Source: Pseudoalteromonas arctica
GTDB taxonomy: Bacteria > Pseudomonadota > Gammaproteobacteria > Enterobacterales > Alteromonadaceae
Direction: 5' to 3'
NCBI RefSeq assembly: GCF_012927645.1
Contig: NZ_JABBMT010000001.1
Location: 248,001-312,000, forward strand
DNA: 64,000 nucleotides
Shown: piece by piece, positions 41,408 through 50,845 of the stretch
Layout: each line of letters opens with the position of its first letter
How positions within the stretch are numbered: the stretch's first letter is position 1
The notes under the pieces: model-generated
The model's input: only the letters and a program-made list of their open reading frames with translations
Database searches by the model: none
Told to the model about the DNA's origin: nothing
Translations under genes and position numbers: made by a program

Positions 41408-42532
41408 TTAACGTGATTCGATTGGCGTATAACTACGCGCTTCTGGCCCAGTGTAATCGGCACTTGGGCGAATAATACGGTTATTAGCACGTTGTTCTTT
41501 TACGTGAGCTGTCCAACCTGTTACTCGGCTCATTACAAAGATAGGGGTGAATAATTTAGTTGGAATACCCATAAAGTGGTACGCCGATGCATGGAAAAAG
41601 TCCGCGTTACAAAATAACTTTTTCTCACGCCACATAATTTCTTCACAACGAACAGACACTGGGTAAAGCACATCGTCACCCACTTCTGCGGCTAATTTTT
41701 CAGACCACTTTTTAATGATCACATTACGTGGATCTGATTCGCGATAAATTGCATGGCCAAAGCCCATAATTTTATCTTTACGCTCCAGCATGCCCATGAT
41801 CTCTTGCTCTGCGTGGTCTGCATCTTTAAAGCCTTCAATCATATCCATTGCCGCTTCATTCGCACCGCCATGTAATGGGCCACGTAACGTACCAATAGCA
41901 CCCGTTACACAAGAGTGAATGTCAGATAATGTTGATGCACAAACGCGACCAGTAAAGGTTGAAGCATTAAATTCATGCTCTGCGTATAAAATAAGTGATA
42001 CATTCATCACTTGTGCAAACAGCTCTGACGGCGCTTTATCGTGTAATAGCGTTAAAAAATGTGCGCCAACTGAGTCATCATCAGTTTGTGTTTCAATACG
42101 CACTCCGTCGTGACTGAAACGATACCAATAACAAATAATACTTGGGAATACTGCAACCATGCGGTCAATAGCATCGTTTGCTTCGCTAAAGTCATTTTCC
42201 ATTTCAAGGTTACCTAGCATAGAACAGCCTGTACGCATTACATCCATTGGGTGCGCGTCTTTTGGAATATTCTCAAGTACAGTTTTCAGCGCCGTTGGTA
42301 AACCACGTAGACTTTTTAATTTAGCTTTGTATTCGCTAAGCTCTGCTGAGGTCGGTAATTCACCGCGCGAAAGCAAAAAAGATACTTCTTCAAACTGCGC
42401 TTTTTCAGCAAGCTCTGCAATGTCGTAACCACAATACGTTAAACCTGACCCCGTTTGCCCTACTGTACATAATGCCGTTTGACCCGCTACTTGACCACGT
42501 AAACCTGCGCCGCCTAATGCTTTATCTACCAT
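41408..42532 (-). CDS. prpC: 2-methylcitrate synthase
   Basis: 374 residues of the citrate synthase fold, short form. GQTGSGLTYCGYDIAELAE near 26-44, LHGGANEAAMDMI near 218-230 with a catalytic His, GFGHAIYRESDPRN near 253-266 with the second His, and the acidic active-site block FFHASAYHFMGIPTKLFTPIF. It condenses propionyl-CoA with oxaloacetate. It lies 24 bases after prpB. Confidence 0.95.
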   Translation of the reverse strand: MVDKALGGAGLRGQVAGQTALCTVGQTGSGLTYCGYDIAELAEKAQFEEVSFLLSRGELPTSAELSEYKAKLKSLRGLPTALKTVLENIPKDAHPMDVMRTGCSMLGNLEMENDFSEANDAIDRMVAVFPSIICYWYRFSHDGVRIETQTDDDSVGAHFLTLLHDKAPSELFAQVMNVSLILYAEHEFNASTFTGRVCASTLSDIHSCVTGAIGTLRGPLHGGANEAAMDMIEGFKDADHAEQEIMGMLERKDKIMGFGHAIYRESDPRNVIIKKWSEKLAAEVGDDVLYPVSVRCEEIMWREKKLFCNADFFHASAYHFMGIPTKLFTPIFVMSRVTGWTAHVKEQRANNRIIRPSADYTGPEARSYTPIESR

Positions 42533-42556
42533 GTGTGCTCTCCTTAAATGTTGTGA

Positions 42557-43429
42557 TTATTTATTTGCTGAAAAAAGGTTATCGAGTGTATTTTCATACG
42601 AGTGATAATCTAAAAAGTCATACAGTTCAGCACGTGTTTGCATATTCTCAATTTGGCTTTGCTGAGACCCTTCATTTAAAATTGCTGAATACACGTTAAG
42701 TGCCGCTTTATTCATTGCTCTGAACGCGCTAAGTGGGTAAAGCACCATGTCTACGCCTACATCACTTAGTTGCTCTTTTGTATAAATTGGCGTTTGGCCA
42801 AATTCAGTAATGTTAGCCAAAATTGGCACGTTGATCGCTTTAGTAAATGCTTGATAATCAGCAAGGTCATGCACAGCTTCTGCAAATATCGCATCTGCAC
42901 CTGCTTCAACACAGGCCGCAGCACGGTCAATCGCGGCATTTAAACCCTCTTTTTGAAACGCATCAGTACGCGCCATAATATAAAAATCGCTGTCAGTTTT
43001 GGCATCCACGGCGGCTTTAATTCGGTCAACCATCTCGCTTTGTGTAACTATTTCTTTATTAGGGCGATGACCACAACGCTTTTGTGCTACCTGGTCTTCA
43101 ATATGAAACCCCGCCGCACCGGCTTTAGTCATCTCTTTCACTGTGCGAGCAATATTAAATGCCCCGCCCCAACCTGTATCAGCATCAACTAATAATGGTA
43201 AATCGCTAGCACCGGTAATACGGCGAATATCTTCAAGTACGTTATCAAGGCTGGTCATACCTAGATCTGGCATACCAAATGAAGCATTCGCAACACCTGC
43301 TCCTGATAGGTAAATTGCTTGATGACCCATTTTTTCAGCCATCATCGCCGTGTAAGCGTTGATTGTGCCGACCACTTGTAATGGATGATTATTGGCAATC
43401 GCCTGTTTAAATTTTAATCCTGCTGACAT
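42557..43429 (-). CDS. prpB: 2-methylisocitrate lyase
   Basis: 290 residues, TIM barrel of the isocitrate lyase superfamily. [14 protein letters not shown] near 79-92 binds Mg2+, and [16 protein letters not shown] near 111-126 carries the catalytic Cys119 in the KRCGH loop (KKCGH in E. coli). FAEAVHDL and ITEFGQTP are further conserved blocks. It cleaves 2-methylisocitrate to pyruvate and succinate. It is first in the prpB-prpC-acnD-prpF operon, 70 bases after the GntR regulator. Confidence 0.96.
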   Translation of the reverse strand: MSAGLKFKQAIANNHPLQVVGTINAYTAMMAEKMGHQAIYLSGAGVANASFGMPDLGMTSLDNVLEDIRRITGASDLPLLVDADTGWGGAFNIARTVKEMTKAGAAGFHIEDQVAQKRCGHRPNKEIVTQSEMVDRIKAAVDAKTDSDFYIMARTDAFQKEGLNAAIDRAAACVEAGADAIFAEAVHDLADYQAFTKAINVPILANITEFGQTPIYTKEQLSDVGVDMVLYPLSAFRAMNKAALNVYSAILNEGSQQSQIENMQTRAELYDFLDYHSYENTLDNLFSANK

Positions 43430-43499
43430 TACATTCTCCTAACTTTGAACGGGTTGCTTTATGACAACTTGTATTTTTTAATGGTTTAATATGACATTT

Positions 43500-44204
43500 T
43501 TACTGCTCCGCGCGCTCATTTTGCGCGGCATGTAAATTAAACTTCGTTTGTATATTGGCTTGCGATGCACTGATATGGCGCTTCATCAATAACTCAGCTA
43601 ATTCCCCATCATGGTTTTCAATCGCATTAATAATGGCTAAGTGCTCATCAAACGCTTTTGATACGCGCGGCCCAACCATACCCATTTGCACACGATACAT
43701 ACGAATTAGCTGATAAAGCCCGTTACTCAATAAATGAATAAGGTGGTCGTTTTTACTGCCTTTAATAATGCGATAATGAAAATCCAGATCGCCGGCTTCT
43801 TGATAGTAAGACTCCCCCTCTTTTACACGTTGTGTTTTCAGATGCTGATTAAGTAATTGCTTTAAACTTTGTACTTCATCGGCTGCCATATTGTCGGCAG
43901 CTAAACGACACGCTAAACCTTCAAGCGCACTGCGGACTTGATATACTTCGATTAAACGTTCAGCTGTAAGTGCCACAACACGACAACCCACATTTGCTTT
44001 ACGCTCAACCAAATAACAACTTTCAAGGCGATTAAGCGCTTCACGAAGCGTTGCACGGCTTACACCATAACGCTTTGCCAGCTCTGGCTCGGATATCTTG
44101 CTACCTTGTACAATACTGCCTTCGACAATTTCTCGACGCATATCGACAAATACCTGATCTGAAGCGGTAGTAATAGGTGTTTCACTAAAAGCATCTTGCG
44201 TCAT
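43500..44204 (-). CDS. GntR family (FadR/FCD type) regulator of the prp operon
   Basis: 234 residues. The N-terminal winged helix has MRREIVEGSIVQGSKISEPELAKRYGVSRATLREALNRLES (in parts, near 23-63). The C-terminal FCD domain has HxxxD-type ligands in AGDLDFHYRIIKGS near 147-160 and HLAIINAIENHD near 189-200. It is co-directional with and just upstream of prpB, so it probably controls the methylcitrate cycle, replacing the sigma-54 PrpR of enterobacteria. Three TGTCGACA sites in its upstream region suggest autoregulation. Confidence 0.88.
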   Translation of the reverse strand: MTQDAFSETPITTASDQVFVDMRREIVEGSIVQGSKISEPELAKRYGVSRATLREALNRLESCYLVERKANVGCRVVALTAERLIEVYQVRSALEGLACRLAADNMAADEVQSLKQLLNQHLKTQRVKEGESYYQEAGDLDFHYRIIKGSKNDHLIHLLSNGLYQLIRMYRVQMGMVGPRVSKAFDEHLAIINAIENHDGELAELLMKRHISASQANIQTKFNLHAAQNERAEQ

Positions 44205-44219
44205 TGTTCACCCCCCAAG

Positions 44220-44231
44220 ATTGTCGACAAT
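44220..44231. promoter_or_regulatory. Candidate GntR operator 1
   Basis: ATTGTCGACAAT is a perfect 12-bp palindrome 16 bases before the regulator start codon, where it would cover the promoter or ribosome site. Binding by the adjacent GntR protein is inferred. Confidence 0.6.
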
Positions 44232-44305
44232 TTATGAATACACTATGGTCTTTAGCTGTAAATGTGTCAACCCTAAATCAGTAAAAACTGCGTTTAAAAA
44301 CGGCC

Positions 44306-44317
44306 ATTGTCGACATA
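44306..44317. promoter_or_regulatory. Candidate GntR operator 2
   Basis: ATTGTCGACATA shares the TGTCGACA core and the 5' flank of operator 1, about 86 bases further upstream of the regulator. Confidence 0.5.
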
Positions 44318-44369
44318 AGTATAATAAATAATGTTTAAAAACACTTAAAACACACATTGAGGCACCAAG

Positions 44370-44377
44370 TGTCGACA
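44370..44377. promoter_or_regulatory. Candidate GntR operator 3
   Basis: A third TGTCGACA core, 87 bases before the divergent rsmF start. I found no exact copies outside this intergenic region when reading the window. Confidence 0.4.
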
Positions 44378-44456
44378 GGGTTGCATTCTTTAAAAGATTA
44401 TTTAAGGCACTGCTCTGAGCCACTAATAATGCTAGAATACAACTTTAAAATTCTCT

Positions 44457-45905
44457 GTGAGCACTGCCTTGGACGCCAATACCTATATTCCCCAGCATTT
44501 TATAGATGACGTAAACACCTATTTACCAGCACACCTAACACTGGATGGCTTTCTCAATGCTTGTCGCAGACCACTGCGTAAATCTGTACGTGTCAATACG
44601 CTTAAAATGTCGGTTGAGGATTTTCAGCGGTATGCTCTTGATAAAGACTGGACATTAAGCCCAATCCCATGGTGTAGCGAAGGTTTTTGGTTAGAGCGCA
44701 GTGAACATGAAGAACAAGCTCTGGCATTGGGTAACACGGATCTACATTTAAGTGGCGCTATGTATGTACAAGAAGCCAGTTCGATGCTGCCACCAATGGC
44801 ACTCAAAGAGTCATTAATTAATGCAACACATGTGCTCGACATGGCATCCGCTCCTGGCTCTAAAACTTCACAATTAGCAGCATTAATGAATAATCACGGG
44901 GTATTGGTTGCCAATGAATTGTCGTCATCTCGTTTAAAAGTACTCAGCGCAACCTTAAAGCGCATGGGAGTTGGCAATTGTGCATTGTCACATTTTGATG
45001 GGGCTATTTTTGGCGATTATATGTATGAATGCTTTGACAGCATTTTACTCGATGCCCCATGCTCTGGCGAAGGTACGGTTCGAAAAGATGCCGATGCCTT
45101 AAAGAATTGGTCGATTGAGTCAAACATTGATATTGCCAAAGTGCAAAAAAACTTAATAAAAAGCGCTTTCTATGCATTAAAACCAGGCGGTACATTAGTC
45201 TATTCAACCTGTACTTTAACTCCGCTCGAAAATCAGCAAGTGTGCGAATATCTTCTCACTGAGTTTGCAGAGCATCTTGAAATACAACCATTAGATAATT
45301 TGTTTGCAGGTGCAGAGCAAGCCACAACCAGCGAAGGCTATTTGCATGTCTGGCCGCAAACATTCGACAGCGAAGGTTTTTTTATTGCTAAGTTTAAAAA
45401 ACGCGCTAGCTGCGATAACCCTGATCAAAAAGTAAAAAAGGGGGCATTCCCTTTTCAACCGTTTGACAAAAAATCCAGCCAAACATTTTACACTGAGTTA
45501 AAAAAACAATTTGAGCTAACATCACTCAGCGGCATACTAATGCAGCGCGATAAAGAGCTGTGGCTATTTCCTGAGCAGTTTACCGCCATTGAAAACAAAA
45601 TAAAATACGCGCGACTTGGTATCCACTTGGGCATGATCCACAAAAATGGCGTACGCCTTAATCACGAATTTGCCACCGTATTTGGTAGCCAATGTAAGGC
45701 CAATGTAATTGCACTCAATAACGAGCAAGCCAATGACTACTTTCAAGGTAAAGATATTCGTTTAAGCGAGCCTAGCAACGCACGTGGCGAAGTTGTTTTA
45801 ACCCTGTGTGGCTGCCCTATCGGGCTTGGGAAATGGCAAAAAAATAAAATTAAAAACTCCTTACCACGAGATTTAGTACAAAACACTCAACTGATCAGCT
45901 GGTGA
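44457..45905 (+). CDS. rsmF: 16S rRNA (cytosine-1407 C5)-methyltransferase
   Basis: 482 residues from a GTG. The RNA m5C methyltransferase core has the SAM loop [12 protein letters not shown] at 126-137, motif [11 protein letters not shown] at 199-207 with Cys202, and motif VI YSTCTL with the nucleophile Cys252. The C-terminal 160 residues form the extra PUA-like domain of RsmF/YebU ([17 protein letters not shown] near the end), separating it from RsmB. It methylates C1407 of 16S rRNA on the 30S subunit. Divergent from the GntR gene. Confidence 0.93.
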   Translation: MSTALDANTYIPQHFIDDVNTYLPAHLTLDGFLNACRRPLRKSVRVNTLKMSVEDFQRYALDKDWTLSPIPWCSEGFWLERSEHEEQALALGNTDLHLSGAMYVQEASSMLPPMALKESLINATHVLDMASAPGSKTSQLAALMNNHGVLVANELSSSRLKVLSATLKRMGVGNCALSHFDGAIFGDYMYECFDSILLDAPCSGEGTVRKDADALKNWSIESNIDIAKVQKNLIKSAFYALKPGGTLVYSTCTLTPLENQQVCEYLLTEFAEHLEIQPLDNLFAGAEQATTSEGYLHVWPQTFDSEGFFIAKFKKRASCDNPDQKVKKGAFPFQPFDKKSSQTFYTELKKQFELTSLSGILMQRDKELWLFPEQFTAIENKIKYARLGIHLGMIHKNGVRLNHEFATVFGSQCKANVIALNNEQANDYFQGKDIRLSEPSNARGEVVLTLCGCPIGLGKWQKNKIKNSLPRDLVQNTQLISW

Positions 45906-46079
45906 TAATAATAAGGTGTGGATAAGTTGGCAACAACCAATGTATAAAATTTAAACTTTTCGCTTCATTTTAAGACAAACAGTTGTTTTATAAGCAGTAT
46001 AAAAAGCCATCATTTATTGGGTTTTTTACATATGTTAACTACACTTAATATTACTTTCTACTTCTCCCTTAATGAACTT

Positions 46080-46163
46080 AGAAGGTGTTTTTAAAGTTAG
46101 CGCAGGCTCATTAGAGCCATCCCCTAAGCCCAGAACAATACGGATTCGTTCTGGGCTTTTTTT
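46080..46163 (+). ncRNA. Possible small RNA or long 3' UTR ending in a strong terminator
   Basis: The segment contains GGCTC-ATTA-GAGCC (near 46105-46118) and then AAGCCCAGAAC / GTTCTGGGCTT (46126-46136 with 46148-46158) followed by seven T in total. Two consecutive hairpins, the second with a T tail, are the usual 3' end of Hfq-type small RNAs. No open reading frame is present. The 5' end is not defined by sequence; the start given is a guess. Confidence 0.3.
46126..46163 (+). terminator. Strong intrinsic terminator
   Basis: Perfect 11-bp stem AAGCCCAGAAC / GTTCTGGGCTT, loop of 11 bases, T run. It lies 220 bases after rsmF and 110 before the deacetylase gene. Confidence 0.9.
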
Positions 46164-46272
46164 GCCTGTAAATCAGCTATCGTCTTGAAATTTATTCAGT
46201 CACCCATGTACTCATTGCTTTATTACACATAACTTGTTTTTATATATAGACTCAGAAAATGTAAGGACTACC

Positions 46273-47091
46273 ATGTTTAAAATATCTTCATTGATCATGA
46301 CTATTTCAGTACTGTCATTTTCTATTATTGCCAATCCTGAGCCACAAGAATACCTTGGTTTTAATTACCCGCATAAAGCGCAAAATGCTGTGAGTATCAC
46401 GTTTGATGATGCCCGTCACAGCCAAGTCGATGTTGGCACTGCGATTTTGAACAAGTACCAAGTCAAAGCAACTTTTTATGTTTCCCCTTTTAACGTTAAG
46501 CAGCGTCTAACTCAGTGGCAAGACGCGGTAAAATCGGGCCATGAAATTGCAAATCATACTAGCAGTCATGCCTGTACTGGTAACTTTGAATGGTTACGTA
46601 AAAAAAATCTGTCACTAGAAGAAACCAGCCTCGCTTGGCTTGAAAATGATATTCTCAGTGCACAAACTTATTTAACACAGCAATTAGGCGTAACTCCTCG
46701 CGCCTTTGCTTATCCGTGCGGTAATACATTTGTTGGCCGGGGCATCAATACCAAAAGCTACGTGCCTTTAATCGCTAAACATTTTGACAGCGGCCGAACT
46801 TGGTTAGATGAATCAGCTAACAATCCTAACTTTACAGATTTTGCACAGCTAACAGGGCTTAGAATTGACGGTATGAGTTTTGATGAAATCATTACTATGC
46901 TGGAGCAATTACGAGAAAATAATGCCTGGTTGATTTTAGCAGGCCATGAAATTGGTAACGGAGATCAATATACCACAGACGCAAAAGTACTCGAGCAATT
47001 GCTGATGTATCTGAAAGACCCTGCTAACGGCTATTGGTTAGATACAGTAAGTAACGTGGGGGATTATGTTAATGCACAACGTGAAAAGTAG
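46273..47091 (+). CDS. Exported polysaccharide deacetylase family protein
   Basis: 272 residues from the ATG at 46273, which has TAAGGA 6 bases upstream; a 13-codon extension is open but unlikely. Signal peptide to about residue 21 (SIIA). The NodB-type domain (CE4) has the catalytic pair in VSITFDDARHS, metal His residues in GHEIANHTSSHA (HxxxH), and AYPCGN. Members remove acetyl groups from sugar polymers in the periplasm or outside. It points toward the EPS locus end and may trim that polymer, but this is inference. Confidence 0.85.
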   Translation: MFKISSLIMTISVLSFSIIANPEPQEYLGFNYPHKAQNAVSITFDDARHSQVDVGTAILNKYQVKATFYVSPFNVKQRLTQWQDAVKSGHEIANHTSSHACTGNFEWLRKKNLSLEETSLAWLENDILSAQTYLTQQLGVTPRAFAYPCGNTFVGRGINTKSYVPLIAKHFDSGRTWLDESANNPNFTDFAQLTGLRIDGMSFDEIITMLEQLRENNAWLILAGHEIGNGDQYTTDAKVLEQLLMYLKDPANGYWLDTVSNVGDYVNAQREK

Positions 47092-47168
47092 ATTAACTTC
47101 AACGCAGTTAGCGCTAAAAATAGCTTCAATACGAGCTGAATAGTTACACCAAAATAAAGATTAAGCAA

Positions 47169-47882
47169 TTAGTCGCAATATTTTTTAAACATGTACGTGT
47201 TTCTAACCGCTTCAAAATGAGCACCGAATTGAAGTGATAAACACACTATTGGTAAGCGGTTCATTTGCTTAGCCATACTAAAAACATTATTAAATTTATA
47301 ACCATATTTAGAGGCTAATTTAAGCTCATTCACATAAAGGGCTTTATAGACTGGTGGTAAATCGCTCCAATGCATTAAAGCTATTTGAATAACACCTAAA
47401 TGAACATCTAACTTATAAGGACCGACTTTTTTTGCTTGCTGAATATAGTCATACACGCGATCAGTAGGTCCTTCTTGATAACTTACTACTTGGGCCAAAG
47501 CAATCCAAGTTTGCGGCCAAGTTTGCCTAAGCGAAACCGACTTTAATAATGCTTGTTCAATTTGTTGGTAAGTTTGCTGTACATACTCTGATTGCTTACT
47601 TGATGTTGTATCAATACCGGCTAAACCTAGCATTTTTATATGAGCTAAAAAATGCCAATAATGAGGATGCTCAGGATCCATAGTAGTGGCTAAAGTAATT
47701 GCATTTTCTGCAGCTTTAAACGATGAACCAGACAAAGCGCCATCCGATTCTTGCACAATATTAAGCGCATTAAAGTACCACGCATTTGCACGCATACTTT
47801 GCATACTCGTATAAACAATTACAAGCACTATCATGCCTAAAATAACAGCAGGAACGACCTTGAGCATATTTAATTTAGTCAT
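47169..47882 (-). CDS. VpsP-like polysaccharide biosynthesis protein
   Basis: 237 residues: one N-terminal membrane segment (VVPAVILGMIVLVIVYTSM near 9-27) and a helical, TPR-like remainder (NAITLATTMDPEHPHYWHFLAHI, TWPQTWIALAQVVSY). Topology and place, last in a VpsL-M-N-O-type gene order, fit the VpsP family of EPS loci; its molecular role is not established. Its start overlaps the 3' end of the phosphatase gene by 8 bases. Confidence 0.7.
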   Translation of the reverse strand: MTKLNMLKVVPAVILGMIVLVIVYTSMQSMRANAWYFNALNIVQESDGALSGSSFKAAENAITLATTMDPEHPHYWHFLAHIKMLGLAGIDTTSSKQSEYVQQTYQQIEQALLKSVSLRQTWPQTWIALAQVVSYQEGPTDRVYDYIQQAKKVGPYKLDVHLGVIQIALMHWSDLPPVYKALYVNELKLASKYGYKFNNVFSMAKQMNRLPIVCLSLQFGAHFEAVRNTYMFKKYCD

Positions 47883-48603
47883 TAAATATACACTCTGTTA
47901 GTTCCTGCGGATTAGTTAAAAAAAGCGCAGTGGCCTGCTCTTCACCTATTAATTGCGTTACTGTATTTTTAGCTTTGCTTAAAATAGGAGGTCGACGTTT
48001 TACTGAATGGGCATCAGAGGCAACATAGCTCACTAAACCATCTTTTAACATTTGCAAAGATATTGCTTGAGCACTTTCACCCCACTCGCCTTCAATACTC
48101 GATGCTGTTAATTGAAAATCACAGCCTAATTTCTTTAAGTGTTGAATATAAAAGAGATTTGATTGAATATCGCGATTGCGTTCTGGATGCGGAATAATAG
48201 CCCGTATATTTTTTTTGGCGAGCCACTGTATAAACTTATCGTAGCCTTGTGGCATATGTGAATGTGGTAACTCTAGTAATAAAACGTTTTTATCCGCTAT
48301 TTTACCAATAAAAGGCAGTTTATTAGCCATAACCATTGCCATGAGCTCTACGTCTAAACGCACCTCAGCAGCAGCAGCTAACTTAACTTTAATCCCTTCA
48401 TTTTTTGCATGCTGCTGTAAGTTTGCCAAATCGTCATAAATATGAGAAATCAAATTATTGAATCGGCCTACATGTATATGTGGTGTCGCCACCATCTGAG
48501 TAATACCATCATTCTCAGCCAACTTTAAAAGCGCTAAAGATTCAGCTAAATCTTTAGCGCCATCATCAATACCCGGCAAAATATGTGTATGAATATCAAT
48601 CAT
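47875..48603 (-). CDS. CpsB/CapC-type PHP protein-tyrosine phosphatase
   Basis: 242 residues of the PHP fold with all metal-binding motifs: IDIHTHILPGIDDGAKD at the N-terminus, VATPHIHVGRF, AAAEVRLD, IIPHPERN and the C-terminal ASDAHSVKRR. These manganese-dependent phosphatases remove phosphate from the C-terminal tyrosines of BY-kinases. The kinase gene ends 11 bases upstream, so the pair is a phosphorylation switch for EPS length or export. Phosphatases of this fold are best known from Gram-positive bacteria. Confidence 0.9.
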   Translation of the reverse strand: MIDIHTHILPGIDDGAKDLAESLALLKLAENDGITQMVATPHIHVGRFNNLISHIYDDLANLQQHAKNEGIKVKLAAAAEVRLDVELMAMVMANKLPFIGKIADKNVLLLELPHSHMPQGYDKFIQWLAKKNIRAIIPHPERNRDIQSNLFYIQHLKKLGCDFQLTASSIEGEWGESAQAISLQMLKDGLVSYVASDAHSVKRRPPILSKAKNTVTQLIGEEQATALFLTNPQELTECIFND

Positions 48604-48614
48604 AACTAACTTAG

Positions 48615-50822
48615 TTACGCTTGTGGTTTTTCAGGCTGCTGCGAGTAACCGTAATAATCATAGTAACCATAGCTGTGTTCATCATTAGATTTACTCATAT
48701 CGACCTTATTAAGTACCACACCAGCAATATGCGCTTTCACCTCAAATAAACGCTCTAGGCCGGCTGTGATTGGCTTAGTACGGGTTATGTCGGATTTTAC
48801 AACATAAACAACCGAGTCAACACTTTGCGCTATTACCAGTGCATCACTTACTGCTTGAGTAGGTGGCGTATCAATAATAATGTGATCATACTGCGCTTTT
48901 AATTCCGTGAGTAACTCAGAAAAGCGTGGATGTGATAAAAGCTCAAGTGGATTAGACGGTATTTGGCCGCTAGGCATAATTGTTACACCCGATTGAATAT
49001 CAATGTGTACACAGTCAGCTAATTGATCTGTGCCAATCATTAAATTACTTAAACCAGGGTGAAATACGGGGATATCGAATCGTTTAGCCAGCGTTGGCTT
49101 ACGTAGATCAGCATCAATCAGTAATACGTTACCCATTTGTGCCAACGACATAGCTAAATTAGCAGACGTAGTCGTTTTACCTTCCCCTGGTGAAGTAGAA
49201 GTCACCGCAATTATTTGATGGGCACGATCAAGGTGAGTTAGTAACAAACTCGTTCGAAAAGTACGTACCGATTCTGCAAATCGGCGGTAGGTGTCCTCTA
49301 AATAAGCATGAATTGGAAAATAGCTCTTTTTTGAAACTTTAACATGTGGCAATAAACCTAGCATACGCTGAGCAAGTTTATTTTCTACATCATTTTTGTT
49401 TTTAATTGTATCGTTTAAGGCATCAAAAATAAAAGCCATTACTACTGCAAAACCAAAGCTGGCGACAAATGCTAAAATAACAATCAATTTTTTGTTCGGT
49501 TTACTTGGGTTTCGTGGTGGAAAAGCACGGTCAGTAAAACGAGCTGCGGCAGAGCTAAAGTCACTGGTTACTTCGGTTTCTTTAGAGCGGGATAAAAAAG
49601 TATTAAAAATATTACGATTTGTTTCAACTTCACGCTTTAACTGGTTATATTGTGTTTCTTTACGGGTAATATCTTGATATTCAGCACGAATTTTAGCTAA
49701 GTCGCCCTCTAGTGCATTCACTGTTCGCGTTGTTCTATTAAGCTCTTTTTCAATACCAGTAATTAAGCCTTTTATTTGCTTATTGAGGTTAGTTTTAACT
49801 GTAGCTAGCTCTGCCTGAGCTGAAATCATTTTAGGGTGCTTAGGACCATAAACTTCAGCTAGCTCACTGACTTTTCGCTCAACCAATACAACTTCGCGTT
49901 TAACATCTTGTACTACGCGATGCGAGGTGATTTCAGGCATACTGCCAAGTAGCTCTATATTATCGTTGCCATATTCGTTAATAACGCGGTTAATGCTTTC
50001 AAGGTTGTTTTGAGTCGCGCGTGCATCTACTAACTGCTTAGAGGTTTGCTCAAGCTCTTGAGTAACTAGCCCAGCAATACCTTCTATATCAACAAGTTTT
50101 TGTTCTTCTCGATAGACTTGTAAGCGTACTTCAGAGCTATCAAGTTGTATGCGTAATTCCGATAAACGCGTATTTAACCAGCTTGACGCCTGCTGGGTAA
50201 TGCCCATTTTAGCGCGCATTTGGCTTTCTATGTATACTTCACCTACCGTATTGGCCACTAAAGCTGATAGCTTAGGGTCGCTCGACTCAAAACTTACGCG
50301 TACTAATTGCGTTTTCATTATTGGAGAAACACTCAAACGCGATTTAAATGCAGCAAGTAAACCTAACATTTCGTGCCCTGCTTGCTCTTCCGCCGAAAGC
50401 GCTGAGCTCTCTTTTTTATTTAAAAAGGGTAAAAATTGCTTAACCATGCCTTTTAGCTCGCCAGTTAGAGAGGGCTTAGCAACAAAGTCTGTATGCTCTT
50501 TTAAATTAAGTTTAGTAATTACTTCACGAGCAATACTATTTGACTTAATGACTTCAAACTGGGTTAAGTAATACTCTTTTTTAGTCGAGTCTAAGCCATA
50601 AATTTCGTCAAAACTCACTGCTTTAGTTTGCTCAGACTCAATCAATAAAGTTGCTGTGGCTACATACTTAGGTATCAACGTTAAAGTAACCATTATAGTT
50701 AGTAATGTAACCACACTAGCAAAACCTAAAATTTTCCATTTACTTTGCTTAATAACATTAAGGTAAGCAGCTAAATCAATAACTTCCTCGTTGTTGCTAG
50801 GCTTTTCAGATAGTGTATTCAT
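48615..50822 (-). CDS. Wzc/VpsO-type polysaccharide co-polymerase and tyrosine autokinase
   Basis: 735 residues. Wzz-like N-terminal domain with membrane segments near 32-52 and 445-466 and a periplasmic coiled coil between (GNVR-like QYNQLKREVETNRNIF). The cytoplasmic BY-kinase has Walker A TSTSPGEGKTTT at 541-552, Walker A' LLIDADLRKP near 567-576 and Walker B IIIDTPP near 648. The C-terminal tail has six tyrosines at 718-726 (YGYYDYYGY), the autophosphorylation cluster. It controls polymer length and couples to the Wza-like exporter 23 bases upstream. Confidence 0.95.
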   Translation of the reverse strand: MNTLSEKPSNNEEVIDLAAYLNVIKQSKWKILGFASVVTLLTIMVTLTLIPKYVATATLLIESEQTKAVSFDEIYGLDSTKKEYYLTQFEVIKSNSIAREVITKLNLKEHTDFVAKPSLTGELKGMVKQFLPFLNKKESSALSAEEQAGHEMLGLLAAFKSRLSVSPIMKTQLVRVSFESSDPKLSALVANTVGEVYIESQMRAKMGITQQASSWLNTRLSELRIQLDSSEVRLQVYREEQKLVDIEGIAGLVTQELEQTSKQLVDARATQNNLESINRVINEYGNDNIELLGSMPEITSHRVVQDVKREVVLVERKVSELAEVYGPKHPKMISAQAELATVKTNLNKQIKGLITGIEKELNRTTRTVNALEGDLAKIRAEYQDITRKETQYNQLKREVETNRNIFNTFLSRSKETEVTSDFSSAAARFTDRAFPPRNPSKPNKKLIVILAFVASFGFAVVMAFIFDALNDTIKNKNDVENKLAQRMLGLLPHVKVSKKSYFPIHAYLEDTYRRFAESVRTFRTSLLLTHLDRAHQIIAVTSTSPGEGKTTTSANLAMSLAQMGNVLLIDADLRKPTLAKRFDIPVFHPGLSNLMIGTDQLADCVHIDIQSGVTIMPSGQIPSNPLELLSHPRFSELLTELKAQYDHIIIDTPPTQAVSDALVIAQSVDSVVYVVKSDITRTKPITAGLERLFEVKAHIAGVVLNKVDMSKSNDEHSYGYYDYYGYSQQPEKPQA

Positions 50823-50845
50823 TTTTTATTACTGCCTTAAACTGC

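Larger units (their letters stand above)
45906..46272. other. Intergenic region after rsmF
   Basis: About 370 bases holding an isolated, very strong terminator more than 200 bases after the rsmF stop (46126-46163) and a small hairpin before it. Either rsmF has a long 3' untranslated tail or a small RNA is encoded here. Confidence 0.5.

Noticed and set aside
50149-50571. 140-residue plus-strand ORF inside the BY-kinase gene
   Set aside because: Antisense to the Wzz-like domain, no family resemblance; a shadow frame.
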